8,921 nt of DNA from Gammaproteobacteria bacterium (GTDB lineage: Bacteria > Pseudomonadota > Gammaproteobacteria > Arenicellales > Arenicellaceae): assembly GCA_030426005.1 (NCBI GenBank), contig JAUHZM010000114.1, forward strand, positions 1-8,921, given 5' to 3'. Under the pieces are notes generated by a model. It had not been told where the DNA came from, ran no database searches, and saw nothing but the letters and a program-made list of their open reading frames with translations. Of the stretch, positions 1 to 6,009 are shown in pieces. The position numbers were made by a program, and so were the translations under genes. Every line of letters starts with the position of its first letter. The stretch's first letter is position 1.

Positions 1-396
1 ATGCTCAAACAAAGACTCCTGTTTCGACACAAACTGCGTGAATTCCGTGTCCGTTCCGCCACCATTGCCGGTGCTGGCATTACTCACTCGGTGAGATTCG
101 AACGCTTCCTGCCAATTGCCGCTGTCGTCGGTCAGCTCCGATGCAGTTTCAGTTGCACTGACATTGTTTGCAGGCGGTTCATCGTTGGCGATGGTTTGAT
201 TTAGCAGAGTGCCGTCACCGTCATTCAAGTCGGTGTGCTCAGACTCAACGCGTTCCAATAGGGGATTGGAGTCGAGTGCTTGTTGGACTTCTTGTTCGAG
301 TTCTAAAGAGGGGAGTTGCAATAACTTCAGGCTTTGTTTCAGCTGTGGCGTTAGAGTTAATTGCTGAGAAAGCTTGAGATTGAGGGATTGTTTCAT
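1..396 (-). CDS. rpoN: RNA polymerase sigma-54 factor RpoN, N-terminal part (gene runs off the left edge)
   Basis: Sigma-54 directs RNA polymerase to -24/-12 promoters that need ATP-driven activators. Only the first 132 residues are in the window. Residues 1-50 match the family's glutamine- and leucine-rich Region I, opening MKQSLNLKLSQQLTLTPQLK and ending near SNPLLE; this region contacts activators and silences the polymerase until activation. Residues 51 to about 118 are an acidic, low-complexity stretch typical of the variable Region II. The sequence near residue 122 onward (SKQESLFEH) looks like the start of the core-binding domain. The ATG at 394-396 is chosen because the family motif begins there; the upstream Shine-Dalgarno match is weak. 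It lies 184 bases after lptB, as in E. coli, where rpoN follows lptB. The family is certain; the rest of the protein cannot be judged. Confidence 0.95.
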   Translation of the reverse strand, partial: MKQSLNLKLSQQLTLTPQLKQSLKLLQLPSLELEQEVQQALDSNPLLERVESEHTDLNDGDGTLLNQTIANDEPPANNVSATETASELTDDSGNWQEAFESHRVSNASTGNGGGTDTEFTQFVSKQESLFEH

Positions 397-496
397 CTAC
401 AACCGATTTTCACTAAACGAATGGTGCTTGAATCCCGCCCTAAGGCATGTCGGATTCGGATGCCTGGACAATCAATTCTAGACTCATCAAAGTGAC

Positions 497-529
497 TATG
501 CCATCAAATTTTAGAAATTCTCTGGCATA
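497..529. repeat. Imperfect dyad (hairpin or operator candidate) in the lptB-rpoN gap
   Basis: Read on the plus strand, TATGCCA at 497-503 is the exact reverse complement of TGGCATA at 523-529. Inside it, AATTT at 507-511 pairs with AAATT at 515-519 around a 3-base loop, with three unpaired bases on each side between the two stems. This gives a nested 7 + 5 base-pair hairpin in the 184-base gap upstream of rpoN. No run of T follows on the minus strand, so it does not look like a simple terminator. It could be an operator, a folded leader of the rpoN message or an RNA-processing site. The symmetry is seen directly; the function is unknown. No convincing -35/-10 pair for rpoN was found in the gap; the best -10-like hexamer is TAGAAT with a poor -35. 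Confidence 0.45.
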
Positions 530-580
530 CCTAGCGAGGTCGTTGGGTATGGAGCCTGCTTGTTGTGGGGTAATGAGCCG

Positions 581-1306
581 TCAGATCTTAAATTTAGAGC
601 CCAGGTACACATCGCGTACACCCTGGTGGCTGAGAATTTGTTTTGCGGTGCCTTCGGTCAGGACGCGGCCTTCGGTCAGAATGTAGGAGTGGTCGCAGAT
701 ATCCAGCGTTTCACGCACATTGTGGTCGGTGATGATGATGCCAATGCCGGTGTTGCGAAGGTAATCAATAATTTGCTGAATGTCGCCGACTGAGATTGGG
801 TCAATGCCAGCGAAGGGTTCGTCGAGCAGAATAAAGTAGGGTTTGAGTGCGATTGCGCGGGCAATTTCAGCGCGACGTCGTTCGCCACCAGATAAGGAGA
901 TACCCAATGTGTGCCGCTTGTGGCCGATGTTGAACTCTTCTAATAGTTGCTCGACTCGCCGGCTACGCTGTTGTGGCGACAGACTTTTATCGGTTTCGAG
1001 CACCGCTAAAATGTTCTCTTCCACGGTCAGCTTGCGGAAGATCGATGGCTCCTGTGGCAGGTAGCCGATCCCCAAGCGCGCGCGTGAATGCATGGGCAGG
1101 TGGCTGATATCCTGGCCGTTTAGCAGGATCTTGCCGCTATTACTGCGCACCAGGCCGACCACCATGTAAAAGCTGGTTGTTTTGCCGGCGCCATTCGGGC
1201 CAAGCAGGCCAACTACCTGACCACTCTCGACCGAAATATTAATTTTTTTAACAACCTGTAGGCCTTTGTAACTCTTACAAAGGTCTTTGGTTTCCAGAAT
1301 ACTCAT
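581..1306 (-). CDS. lptB: LPS export ABC transporter ATPase LptB
   Basis: LptB is the cytoplasmic ATPase of LptB2FGC, which extracts LPS from the inner membrane and drives it along the Lpt bridge. The protein has 241 residues, the same length as E. coli LptB. All nucleotide-binding motifs are present: Walker A GPNGAGKTT (36-44), Q-loop Gln85, signature LSGGE (138-142), Walker B ending in Asp162-Glu163, and the switch His195. Phe90 and Arg91, which in E. coli LptB lie in the groove that receives the LptF/LptG coupling helices, are also conserved. The ATG at 1304-1306 follows the lptA stop by 3 bases, so the two are probably translated from one message. lptF and lptG are not in the window; they usually lie elsewhere. 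Nothing in the sequence suggests loss of function. Confidence 0.97.
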   Translation of the reverse strand: MSILETKDLCKSYKGLQVVKKINISVESGQVVGLLGPNGAGKTTSFYMVVGLVRSNSGKILLNGQDISHLPMHSRARLGIGYLPQEPSIFRKLTVEENILAVLETDKSLSPQQRSRRVEQLLEEFNIGHKRHTLGISLSGGERRRAEIARAIALKPYFILLDEPFAGIDPISVGDIQQIIDYLRNTGIGIIITDHNVRETLDICDHSYILTEGRVLTEGTAKQILSHQGVRDVYLGSKFKI

Positions 1307-1309
1307 GGC

Positions 1310-2029
1310 TTATTTCGGGTTGATGATCAGTCGTGAGCGGCCGGAGCGTGTTTGCTCTTCCACTTCTTCTGGTGCGTCTTCGGTTTCAACGACCTGTTCA
1401 TCACCTTCGGTTGTGTCTTCGGGTTGCTCAAATTCGGAAGTTTCCTTTGCCGCTGGTTTAGTTTTCTTTTTGGCGACTTTGCGCTGCTTTGGTGGTGCAG
1501 GGCCGTCTGGATTGTTGGCGAACGGGTCTTTAATGCTGCGCTTTTTGTCCTCGCCATCTGCACCAACCGATTTCATACGCGCACCACCTTGTACTTTTAG
1601 GGTGTCGTTGGCCATGTTGTAGACGATGGTTTCGCCACGCGCGGTTTGCGGTCCTTGTTTTAAGGCGGCTTTGCCAATCAGGGTCAGTGTGTTGGCCTGC
1701 TGATCGACCACAATTTTCTTAGCCCAACCTTCGACATCATGTTCTTTACCGTCGGGCCGTTGCTTAAATCGCGCCAGAGAACCCCACATGGTTGCAGACT
1801 TCAGTTCGCTGCCGTCGTACTCGGCAATGAGTTTATCTGCTTTGAGACGTAACGTACCTTGAATCGCAAGCACGTTATTGATGTATGTGCGTGTGCCTTT
1901 TTTGAAATCAAATTCAATATCGTCGGCCTCAATGTCGGCCGGTTGATCCCGGTCTGATTTCAAGGCCATGGCCTGACCAACGAAGGTCAGCATGGTGAGC
2001 GCCAAAAGCAGTTTGGTTGTCAGTTTCAT
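1310..2029 (-). CDS. lptA: LPS periplasmic bridge protein LptA, with a charged insert
   Basis: LptA subunits stack into the beta-jellyroll bridge that carries LPS across the periplasm from LptC to LptD. Residues 1-22 form a signal peptide with a hydrophobic core and a likely cut after AMA. Residues 23 to about 152 match the OstA/LptA domain (for example the DQPADIEADDIEF and QGTLRLKADKL segments). Residues about 153-228 are unlike the family: a basic, proline- and lysine-rich part (171-185) is followed by a strongly acidic part (188-226). The last ten residues, GRSRLIINPK, resemble the final strand of E. coli LptA (GKRVTTVLVP), so the extra segment looks inserted before the last strand. The total is 239 residues against 185 in E. 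coli. The gene sits 156 bases after lptC and 3 bases before lptB. The Shine-Dalgarno sequence is weak. Identity is firm; the role of the insert is unknown. Confidence 0.93.
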   Translation of the reverse strand: MKLTTKLLLALTMLTFVGQAMALKSDRDQPADIEADDIEFDFKKGTRTYINNVLAIQGTLRLKADKLIAEYDGSELKSATMWGSLARFKQRPDGKEHDVEGWAKKIVVDQQANTLTLIGKAALKQGPQTARGETIVYNMANDTLKVQGGARMKSVGADGEDKKRSIKDPFANNPDGPAPPKQRKVAKKKTKPAAKETSEFEQPEDTTEGDEQVVETEDAPEEVEEQTRSGRSRLIINPK

Positions 2030-2112
2030 CGATCGCGGTTTTATGGTTGTGTCTCAGTTATGCGCCGTACTCGTGCTCTCTGTCAGTTTAGTGCACTGCG
2101 TATGGGCAGCAA

Positions 2113-2121
2113 AATATAGCA
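2113..2121 (-). promoter_or_regulatory. Possible extended -10 promoter for lptA-lptB(-rpoN)
   Basis: Read on the minus strand, 2121 to 2113 is TGCTATATT: a TGn element joined to TATATT, which matches five of six bases of the TATAAT consensus. This is an extended -10 form that can work with a poor -35. The nearest -35-like hexamer is TTCAGC at 2143-2138, with a long 19-base spacer, so it is weak. Transcription would start near 2106, giving a leader of about 77 bases before the lptA ATG. It lies in the only sizeable gap of the LPS block. In E. coli lptA-lptB also have their own promoters within the upstream gene. The match is seen; activity is inference. Confidence 0.4.
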
Positions 2122-2185
2122 TACAAGCTGACTGGTGGCTGAACGTGAATCGTGCCAGAGCAATATTTGACTGACGAGCGCAAGC

Positions 2186-2638
2186 TCAATAATAGCCTTC
2201 CTTGGTTTTATCCAAAATAATTCGCATGCGTTTGGCTTTCATGGTGCCGCCAGGTCCTCGGGAGTCGGCTTCAACCACCACGCGTACATTGCCGGTCATT
2301 AAGATTTCGTCCCCAGTAGAATTCATCCAGCCGGAGTCAGCATACGTGTGTCGCGGTGCGAAGCCAACTTCGTATTCAACCACGTGTGGATTGTCTAGTA
2401 GCGCGGTATCGTCGTCTGGAAAATGCGCCATGCGGTCAGCCTTCAGCTGGAAGCGTCGTTGACCATTTTTATCTAGGCCGGTAGCGATAAAGTTTTCGAT
2501 GTAATAGTCAGGGTCGTGCCGATCTTTATAATTCCGGAGCTCCGGTTCATCCTCCATCATGGCAGTCTGCAAATAGATGCCAAACAGGCCAATCAGCCCT
2601 AGGATTGCAATATACAGCAGTGACTCAGCTTGTTTCAC
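2186..2638 (-). CDS. lptC: LPS export protein LptC, short at the C-terminus
   Basis: LptC is the inner-membrane-anchored periplasmic subunit that passes LPS from LptB2FG to LptA. Residues about 7-24 form the single membrane anchor. The rest matches the LptC jellyroll: DPDYYIENFIATGLDKNG (42-59), the ADRM segment near residue 68, and GDEILMTGNVRV (109-120). The protein ends at residue 150 soon after MRIILD, whereas E. coli LptC has 191 residues; the last strands, about 45 residues, which in E. coli help contact LptA, are missing. Three-frame reading of the following 156 bases finds no recognisable remainder. Translation begins at GTG 2636-2638; an in-frame stop nine bases upstream excludes an earlier start, and the Shine-Dalgarno match is poor. 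The gene is 27 bases after kdsC. Identity is good; the truncation could be real, an old mutation or an assembly error. Confidence 0.88.
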   Translation of the reverse strand: MKQAESLLYIAILGLIGLFGIYLQTAMMEDEPELRNYKDRHDPDYYIENFIATGLDKNGQRRFQLKADRMAHFPDDDTALLDNPHVVEYEVGFAPRHTYADSGWMNSTGDEILMTGNVRVVVEADSRGPGGTMKAKRMRIILDKTKEGYY

Positions 2639-2665
2639 GATTCGAGATTATTGTTTGATTCGGGC

Positions 2666-3220
2666 TTACTGTTGGTTCGATTTGCCCAACGGGTAGGCAT
2701 TCTGGCTATAGAGTAATACATCACAAATGGCACGGACAGCTCCCTGACCACCTGTTAATGGCGCGACCCAGTCAGCAATGGCCAGTACGATGAAATGGCC
2801 GTTCTGAACTGAGAACTTCAAACCGCATTGTTGCATGACCGGCAAGTCGATGACGTCATCACCGGTAAACGCACATTCAGCGTCGTCCAGTCCAAGTTCT
2901 TGTTTGAGCTGTTCAAACACAGCGAGTTTGTCGTTAATGCCAAGATGGCAATGGCGCACGCCAAGGTCCTGCATACGTTTGCGCAACGCTTGTGAGTTGC
3001 GCGCAGAGATAACCCCAACTTCAATACCCGCCAGTTGTAGCATTTTCAGACCGTGGCCATCTAGTGCATGAAACACTTTGACTTGTTCCCCGTCGGCGCT
3101 GTAATGCAGTTTGCCGTCGGTTAGTACGCCATCGACGTCAAATAAGGCCAGTTTGATGTGCTTGGCCTTAGCGGTCACATCCGCGGGTACGTCGTAAGGA
3201 AGTTTGGGTAGCTTATTCAT
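2666..3220 (-). CDS. kdsC: 3-deoxy-D-manno-octulosonate 8-phosphate phosphatase KdsC
   Basis: KdsC removes phosphate from KDO-8-phosphate in the cytoplasm to give KDO, the sugar that joins lipid A to the LPS core. The 184 residues form a C0-type HAD phosphatase, close to the 188 of E. coli. Motif I is FDVDGVLTDG (27-36), with nucleophile Asp28 and acid/base Asp30. Motif II is Ser72 in ISAR, motif III Lys98 in NDK, and motif IV GDDVIDLPVM (120-129) holds the Mg2+-binding aspartates. The tail GGQGAVRAICDVLL (157-170) is typical of the family. Its ATG overlaps the kdsD stop in an ATGA arrangement (3217-3220), which usually means coupled translation of two enzymes of the same pathway. The segment around 136-150 departs from the usual family sequence, but no catalytic residue is lost. 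Confidence 0.96.
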   Translation of the reverse strand: MNKLPKLPYDVPADVTAKAKHIKLALFDVDGVLTDGKLHYSADGEQVKVFHALDGHGLKMLQLAGIEVGVISARNSQALRKRMQDLGVRHCHLGINDKLAVFEQLKQELGLDDAECAFTGDDVIDLPVMQQCGLKFSVQNGHFIVLAIADWVAPLTGGQGAVRAICDVLLYSQNAYPLGKSNQQ

Positions 3221-4182
3221 AAAACACCTGCGCGAAGTAGGTCCTGCATGTTCACAGCCCCGACTACCTCACCGTCATTGACGACTAATACGCCGCTAAT
3301 GCGTTTAGTTTTCATTATTGATACCAATTCGGCGGCCAGCGTATCCGGTGTGGTGGTGGTTGGGTTTGGTGTCATTACCGCATTGATTGGCGTATCAATG
3401 CTCAATCGCTTTGCCAGTGTGCGACGCAAGTCACCATCGGTATAGATGCCGACCAACTGTTTGTTTGCGTCCACCACACCAGTCATACCGAGACCTTTGC
3501 CCGACATTTCCACCAGCGCGTCGGATAATAATGCGGACTCTGCGACCAGCGGGACTTCGTCGCCTTTGTGCATGATGTCTTCAACGTAGAGTAGTAAGCG
3601 ACGTCCGAGTGAGCCACCCGGATGTGAGCGGGCAAAATCCTGCTCATTGAAGTCTCGCGCGTTTAGTACCGCAATCGCGAGCGCGTCGCCCATCGCTAGT
3701 GAAGCGGTGGTACTCGCCGTCGGCGCCAGATTCATGGGGCAAGCTTCCTGCGCCACGGGCACATTTAGGTAGACATCCGACAGTCGTGCCAGGGTTGATT
3801 GTGGTGCGCTGGCCATGCCAATCAGCGGCACGCCCATGCGTTTGATGATCGGGAGAATCGCCAGCACTTCGCCGGTTTCACCAGAATTGGATATCGCCAG
3901 AACCAGATCTTTCGGGGTAATCATCCCAAGATCGCCATGGCTCGCTTCACCAGGGTGGACGAAAAACGCTGGTGTGCCGGTGCTGGCCAGGGTGGCGGCC
4001 AGTTTGCTGGCGATGTGTCCCGACTTGCCCATGCCAGTGACCACCACGCGACCTTCGCAGGCCAACACCATTTCACAGGCTTGCACAAATGTTTGATCAA
4101 GATGATCAATTTGCGCGGCAACGGCGGCGGACTCAATGCTCAGGACTTGGCGAGCTGAATCCAGAAACGTGGTTTTTTTCAT
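3217..4182 (-). CDS. kdsD: Arabinose-5-phosphate isomerase KdsD
   Basis: KdsD converts ribulose-5-phosphate to arabinose-5-phosphate, the first step of KDO synthesis, in the cytoplasm. The 321 residues comprise an N-terminal SIS sugar-isomerase domain (about 35-180) followed by two CBS domains (about 205-260 and 268-321). Sugar-phosphate-binding motifs GMGKSG (50-55) and SNSGETGE (98-105) are clear. The E. coli catalytic residues Lys59, Glu111, Glu152 and His193 correspond at a constant offset to Lys53, Glu105, Glu146 and His187, so the enzyme should be active. The gene overlaps kdsC by 4 bases and lies 33 bases after yrbG, as in the E. coli operon. The start is at the ATG 4180-4182, where family similarity begins; the Shine-Dalgarno match is weak. 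Confidence 0.96.
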   Translation of the reverse strand: MKKTTFLDSARQVLSIESAAVAAQIDHLDQTFVQACEMVLACEGRVVVTGMGKSGHIASKLAATLASTGTPAFFVHPGEASHGDLGMITPKDLVLAISNSGETGEVLAILPIIKRMGVPLIGMASAPQSTLARLSDVYLNVPVAQEACPMNLAPTASTTASLAMGDALAIAVLNARDFNEQDFARSHPGGSLGRRLLLYVEDIMHKGDEVPLVAESALLSDALVEMSGKGLGMTGVVDANKQLVGIYTDGDLRRTLAKRLSIDTPINAVMTPNPTTTTPDTLAAELVSIMKTKRISGVLVVNDGEVVGAVNMQDLLRAGVL

Positions 4183-4215
4183 AGCAATTTACTCTAGCGC
4201 TGCGCTCTATAAAGA

Positions 4216-5208
4216 TCAAACCGAAGCGACCACCAGGTAGCCCACATAAGCGGCGTAGGCTGCGAGCAAGAAGCCGCCGGCCAGTCTGCTGATCTGTTGT
4301 CGGAACAGCGCCAACAGCATCATAGCGACAGTAAACGTCAGCATGATGGGGAAATCACGCCACAGCGCACCAGTATCAATGGCAGTGCTACGCAGCGCAC
4401 CAGTCAATCCCAGTACACCGAGTGTATTGAAAATATTCGAGCCGATGATGTTACCAATAATCATGTCGTGCACGCCTTTGCGCGCCGCCGCCACAGCCGC
4501 AGCCAGCTCAGGCAGGCTGGTGCCGATCGCGACAATCGTCAGGCCGATAATCAGTTCACTGACTTTAAAGTATTCCGCAATCGTGGTCGCGCCCAATACC
4601 AGAATGCGTGACGCCAGGATAAGCAACACAATACTCGCAATGGTGTACAACGAGGCGGTGAGAGTCGATTTACCCTTCGGGTGTGTCACGGCCAGAACAT
4701 CGTGTTCGTGCACACTCGCGACGAGTTCTTCGGCGGTCATTTGAGGTTGTTCGCCATCAGCTGAATCGCGCGCGGACCATGCAAGATAACCAATAAGTAT
4801 GGCTAACAATAGAACACCGTCGATGTGTGACAGTGTGCCGTCCAAAACGACCAGTACCGCAATTACACCTGTGGCTAACACCAGTGGAATGTCTATTTTC
4901 GCCGTGCTGCGGGCAATTGGTAGTGCACGAATCAGTGCGGCGCTGCCCAACACGAGCCCGATATTTGTGATGTTGGAGCCGAGCGCGTTCCCCAGAGCGA
5001 GGTTGCCCTTATTATCCAGTGCCGCCATCGCGGACACGAATAATTCCGGCGCAGATGTGCCAAACCCAACAATAATGATACCGACCAGCAGAGGTGAGAT
5101 ACCGAGCCTACCAGCTAGCTCAGAGGCATTGTCGACGAGTAAGTCGGCGCTCCACATGAGTAGGAAGAAGCCACTAATAATAAAAATGATGGCTAATGCG
5201 ATCGACAT
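4216..5208 (-). CDS. yrbG: Na+/Ca2+ exchanger-family inner-membrane protein YrbG (CaCA superfamily)
   Basis: This is a cation/Ca2+ antiporter-type protein of the inner membrane, 330 residues against about 325 for E. coli YrbG. It shows the duplicated CaCA architecture. Repeat alpha-1 has GFGTSAPEL (48-56) and NALGSNI (74-80); repeat alpha-2 has AIGTSLPEL (227-235) and NIIGSNIF (253-260). The acidic residues Glu55 and Glu234 are the usual ion-coordinating positions. About ten hydrophobic segments are visible, split by a hydrophilic loop around 146-180. The physiological role of YrbG is not settled, so the ion is inferred from the family. It is the first gene of the leftward LPS block, divergent from the DUF4282 gene across a 190-base gap, and 33 bases before kdsD. 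The ATG 5206-5208 fits the start of the first membrane helix. Confidence 0.93.
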   Translation of the reverse strand: MSIALAIIFIISGFFLLMWSADLLVDNASELAGRLGISPLLVGIIIVGFGTSAPELFVSAMAALDNKGNLALGNALGSNITNIGLVLGSAALIRALPIARSTAKIDIPLVLATGVIAVLVVLDGTLSHIDGVLLLAILIGYLAWSARDSADGEQPQMTAEELVASVHEHDVLAVTHPKGKSTLTASLYTIASIVLLILASRILVLGATTIAEYFKVSELIIGLTIVAIGTSLPELAAAVAAARKGVHDMIIGNIIGSNIFNTLGVLGLTGALRSTAIDTGALWRDFPIMLTFTVAMMLLALFRQQISRLAGGFLLAAYAAYVGYLVVASV

Positions 5209-5278
5209 AGGCTGAATGGTCTCGGAACAGGGAAGGTGTTAAGGCGAAGTTTGTTGCGCGTAGTGTGTTGGTTTCGAC

Positions 5279-5289
5279 TGCAAATTGCA
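5279..5289. repeat. Small palindrome in the yrbG/DUF4282 divergent gap
   Basis: The 11 bases TGCAAATTGCA are a perfect palindrome around a central A. They lie in the 190-base gap (5209-5398) between divergent genes, 71 bases upstream of the yrbG start and 110 bases upstream of the DUF4282 start, a position where an operator for either gene could sit. A palindrome this short in AT-rich sequence can arise by chance, so the regulatory reading is weak. No good -35/-10 pair for yrbG was found on the minus strand. Confidence 0.2.
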
Positions 5290-5359
5290 ACAAACTAGAG
5301 GTCGATGATGGCAGGTTTAGGCATCAGGCGTTGGTGATTTGCTCCTCATGCTGGCACGC

Positions 5360-5365
5360 TATAAT
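5360..5365 (+). promoter_or_regulatory. Consensus -10 box upstream of the DUF4282 gene
   Basis: A perfect TATAAT lies 34 bases before the ATG of the small membrane protein gene. Transcription from it would begin near 5372 and leave a short leader of about 27 bases with a good AAGAGG ribosome site (5384-5389) 9 bases before the start. The -35 is poor: TTTGCT at 5338-5343 has a 16-base spacer, while the better TTGGTG at 5331-5336 is 23 bases away. The -10 is seen directly; the promoter call is inference and may need an activator. Confidence 0.45.
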
Positions 5366-5398
5366 GAAGAATAAGTAAATCGTTAAGAGGACGTAATA

Positions 5399-5779
5399 AT
5401 GCTAGATAAAGTCGAGGGATTTGTGAACGAGCCGTTGCCACGCAAATTTTTGTTTTTTGATGAAATGATCACGCCGTCGTTGGTTCAGGTGGCTTACTGG
5501 CTTGGTTTGGTATGTGTGGTGTGGATGGGGCTGGATAAGCTGTTTCATGGTGGATTTTTTGGTATTTTCGAAGCGGTTATTTTTGTGCTTTTCGCGTCGA
5601 TTGCATTGCGAGTCATTGCTGAAGTGGTGATGCTCTTTTTTAAGTTGAATGAAACCATGGAGATCGTGGCTAAAAACACCGCGCCTGCACCGGAAGTTGT
5701 GGCTCCAGCAGCCAAAACTGTGCGCAAAACGCGGAAAAAAGCCAGTAAAAAGGTGACTAAGAAAACCGGTGGCGAATAA
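5399..5779 (+). CDS. Small DUF4282-like membrane protein with a lysine-rich tail
   Basis: The function is unknown. The 126-residue protein resembles DUF4282 membrane proteins: a short amphipathic start with KFLFFDEMITP (16-26), a first membrane helix at about 28-47, a glycine-containing turn (51-55), a second helix at about 55-80, and the typical ending FFKLNETMEIV (80-90). After this comes a tail that is not part of the domain: an Ala/Pro/Val linker (95-106) and then residues 107-123 with ten Lys or Arg, resembling histone-H1-like repeats. With two membrane helices, both ends should be on the same side, most likely the cytoplasm by the positive-inside rule. The ATG has a good AAGAGG ribosome site. 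A consensus -10 lies upstream, and 230 bases separate it from mlaC, so it may be its own transcription unit. The DUF assignment is from remembered family sequence. Confidence 0.8.
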   Translation: MLDKVEGFVNEPLPRKFLFFDEMITPSLVQVAYWLGLVCVVWMGLDKLFHGGFFGIFEAVIFVLFASIALRVIAEVVMLFFKLNETMEIVAKNTAPAPEVVAPAAKTVRKTRKKASKKVTKKTGGE

Positions 5780-5863
5780 GTTGCCACATGCGGCTTGTTT
5801 TTCACGCTCTAGACCCTAACTATTGGTTAATTTTCTGTTCAGCAAATTTGTGTATCCTTATGT

Positions 5864-5899
5864 ACAGCGCACGGCTTGGGGTAAATCTTGTCGCGCTGT
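5864..5899. repeat. Inverted repeat in the mlaC leader region
   Basis: ACAGCGC at 5864-5870 and GCGCTGT at 5893-5899 are exact reverse complements separated by 22 bases. They lie in the 230-base gap between the DUF4282 gene and mlaC, just after a weak -10-like TATCCT (5853-5858) for which no credible -35 was found. If transcription begins around 5865 the repeat would fold at the very 5' end of a leader of roughly 145 bases; otherwise it could be an operator. The repeat is seen; the role is a guess. Confidence 0.3.
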
Positions 5900-5957
5900 C
5901 GATCGTCTGAATGAAATGAATACCTTGGGTCGCATTAATTGATCGGCCGAAATTATT

Positions 5958-5986
5958 GCCTTGATTACAAGGCGCAACTTTTTCTT
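5958..5986 (+). terminator. Weak terminator- or attenuator-like hairpin before mlaC
   Basis: GCCTTG (5958-5963) pairs perfectly with CAAGGC (5968-5973) around the 4-base loop ATTA. It is followed after five bases by TTTTTCTT (5979-5986). The stem is only 6 base pairs and the T-run is offset, so it is a weak candidate. It could end transcription from the DUF4282 gene or attenuate mlaC, since the mlaC ribosome site GGAG (5998-6001) begins only 11 bases after the T-run. No short leader peptide or known riboswitch core was recognised. Confidence 0.35.
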
Positions 5987-6009
5987 ATCCAACTTTTGGA
6001 GTTGTACGC

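Noticed and set aside
1..377. Open frames on the plus strand across the left edge.
   Set aside because: They are the opposite-strand shadow of rpoN, whose N-terminus is unmistakable on the minus strand.
2030..2185. Continuation of lptC by read-through of its TGA or by frameshift.
   Set aside because: All three frames were read; none contains LptC-like strands or the Gly-rich strand pattern expected, so no evidence supports recoding.
4190..4206. Short palindrome of the form AGCGC-n-GCGCT in the yrbG-kdsD gap.
   Set aside because: Only five base pairs per arm, no T-run, and inside a 33-base operon gap; likely chance.
5352..5367. TGGCAC upstream of the DUF4282 gene looked like the -24 half of a sigma-54 promoter, tempting because rpoN is in the window.
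   Set aside because: After the required five bases the -12 half reads AATGA instead of TTGCA, so the essential GC is missing. The overlapping TATAAT is a better explanation.
5783..5802. Possible terminator after the DUF4282 gene: GCC...GGC followed by TTGTTTTTC.
   Set aside because: The stem is only three base pairs with a mismatch preventing extension, too weak to support.
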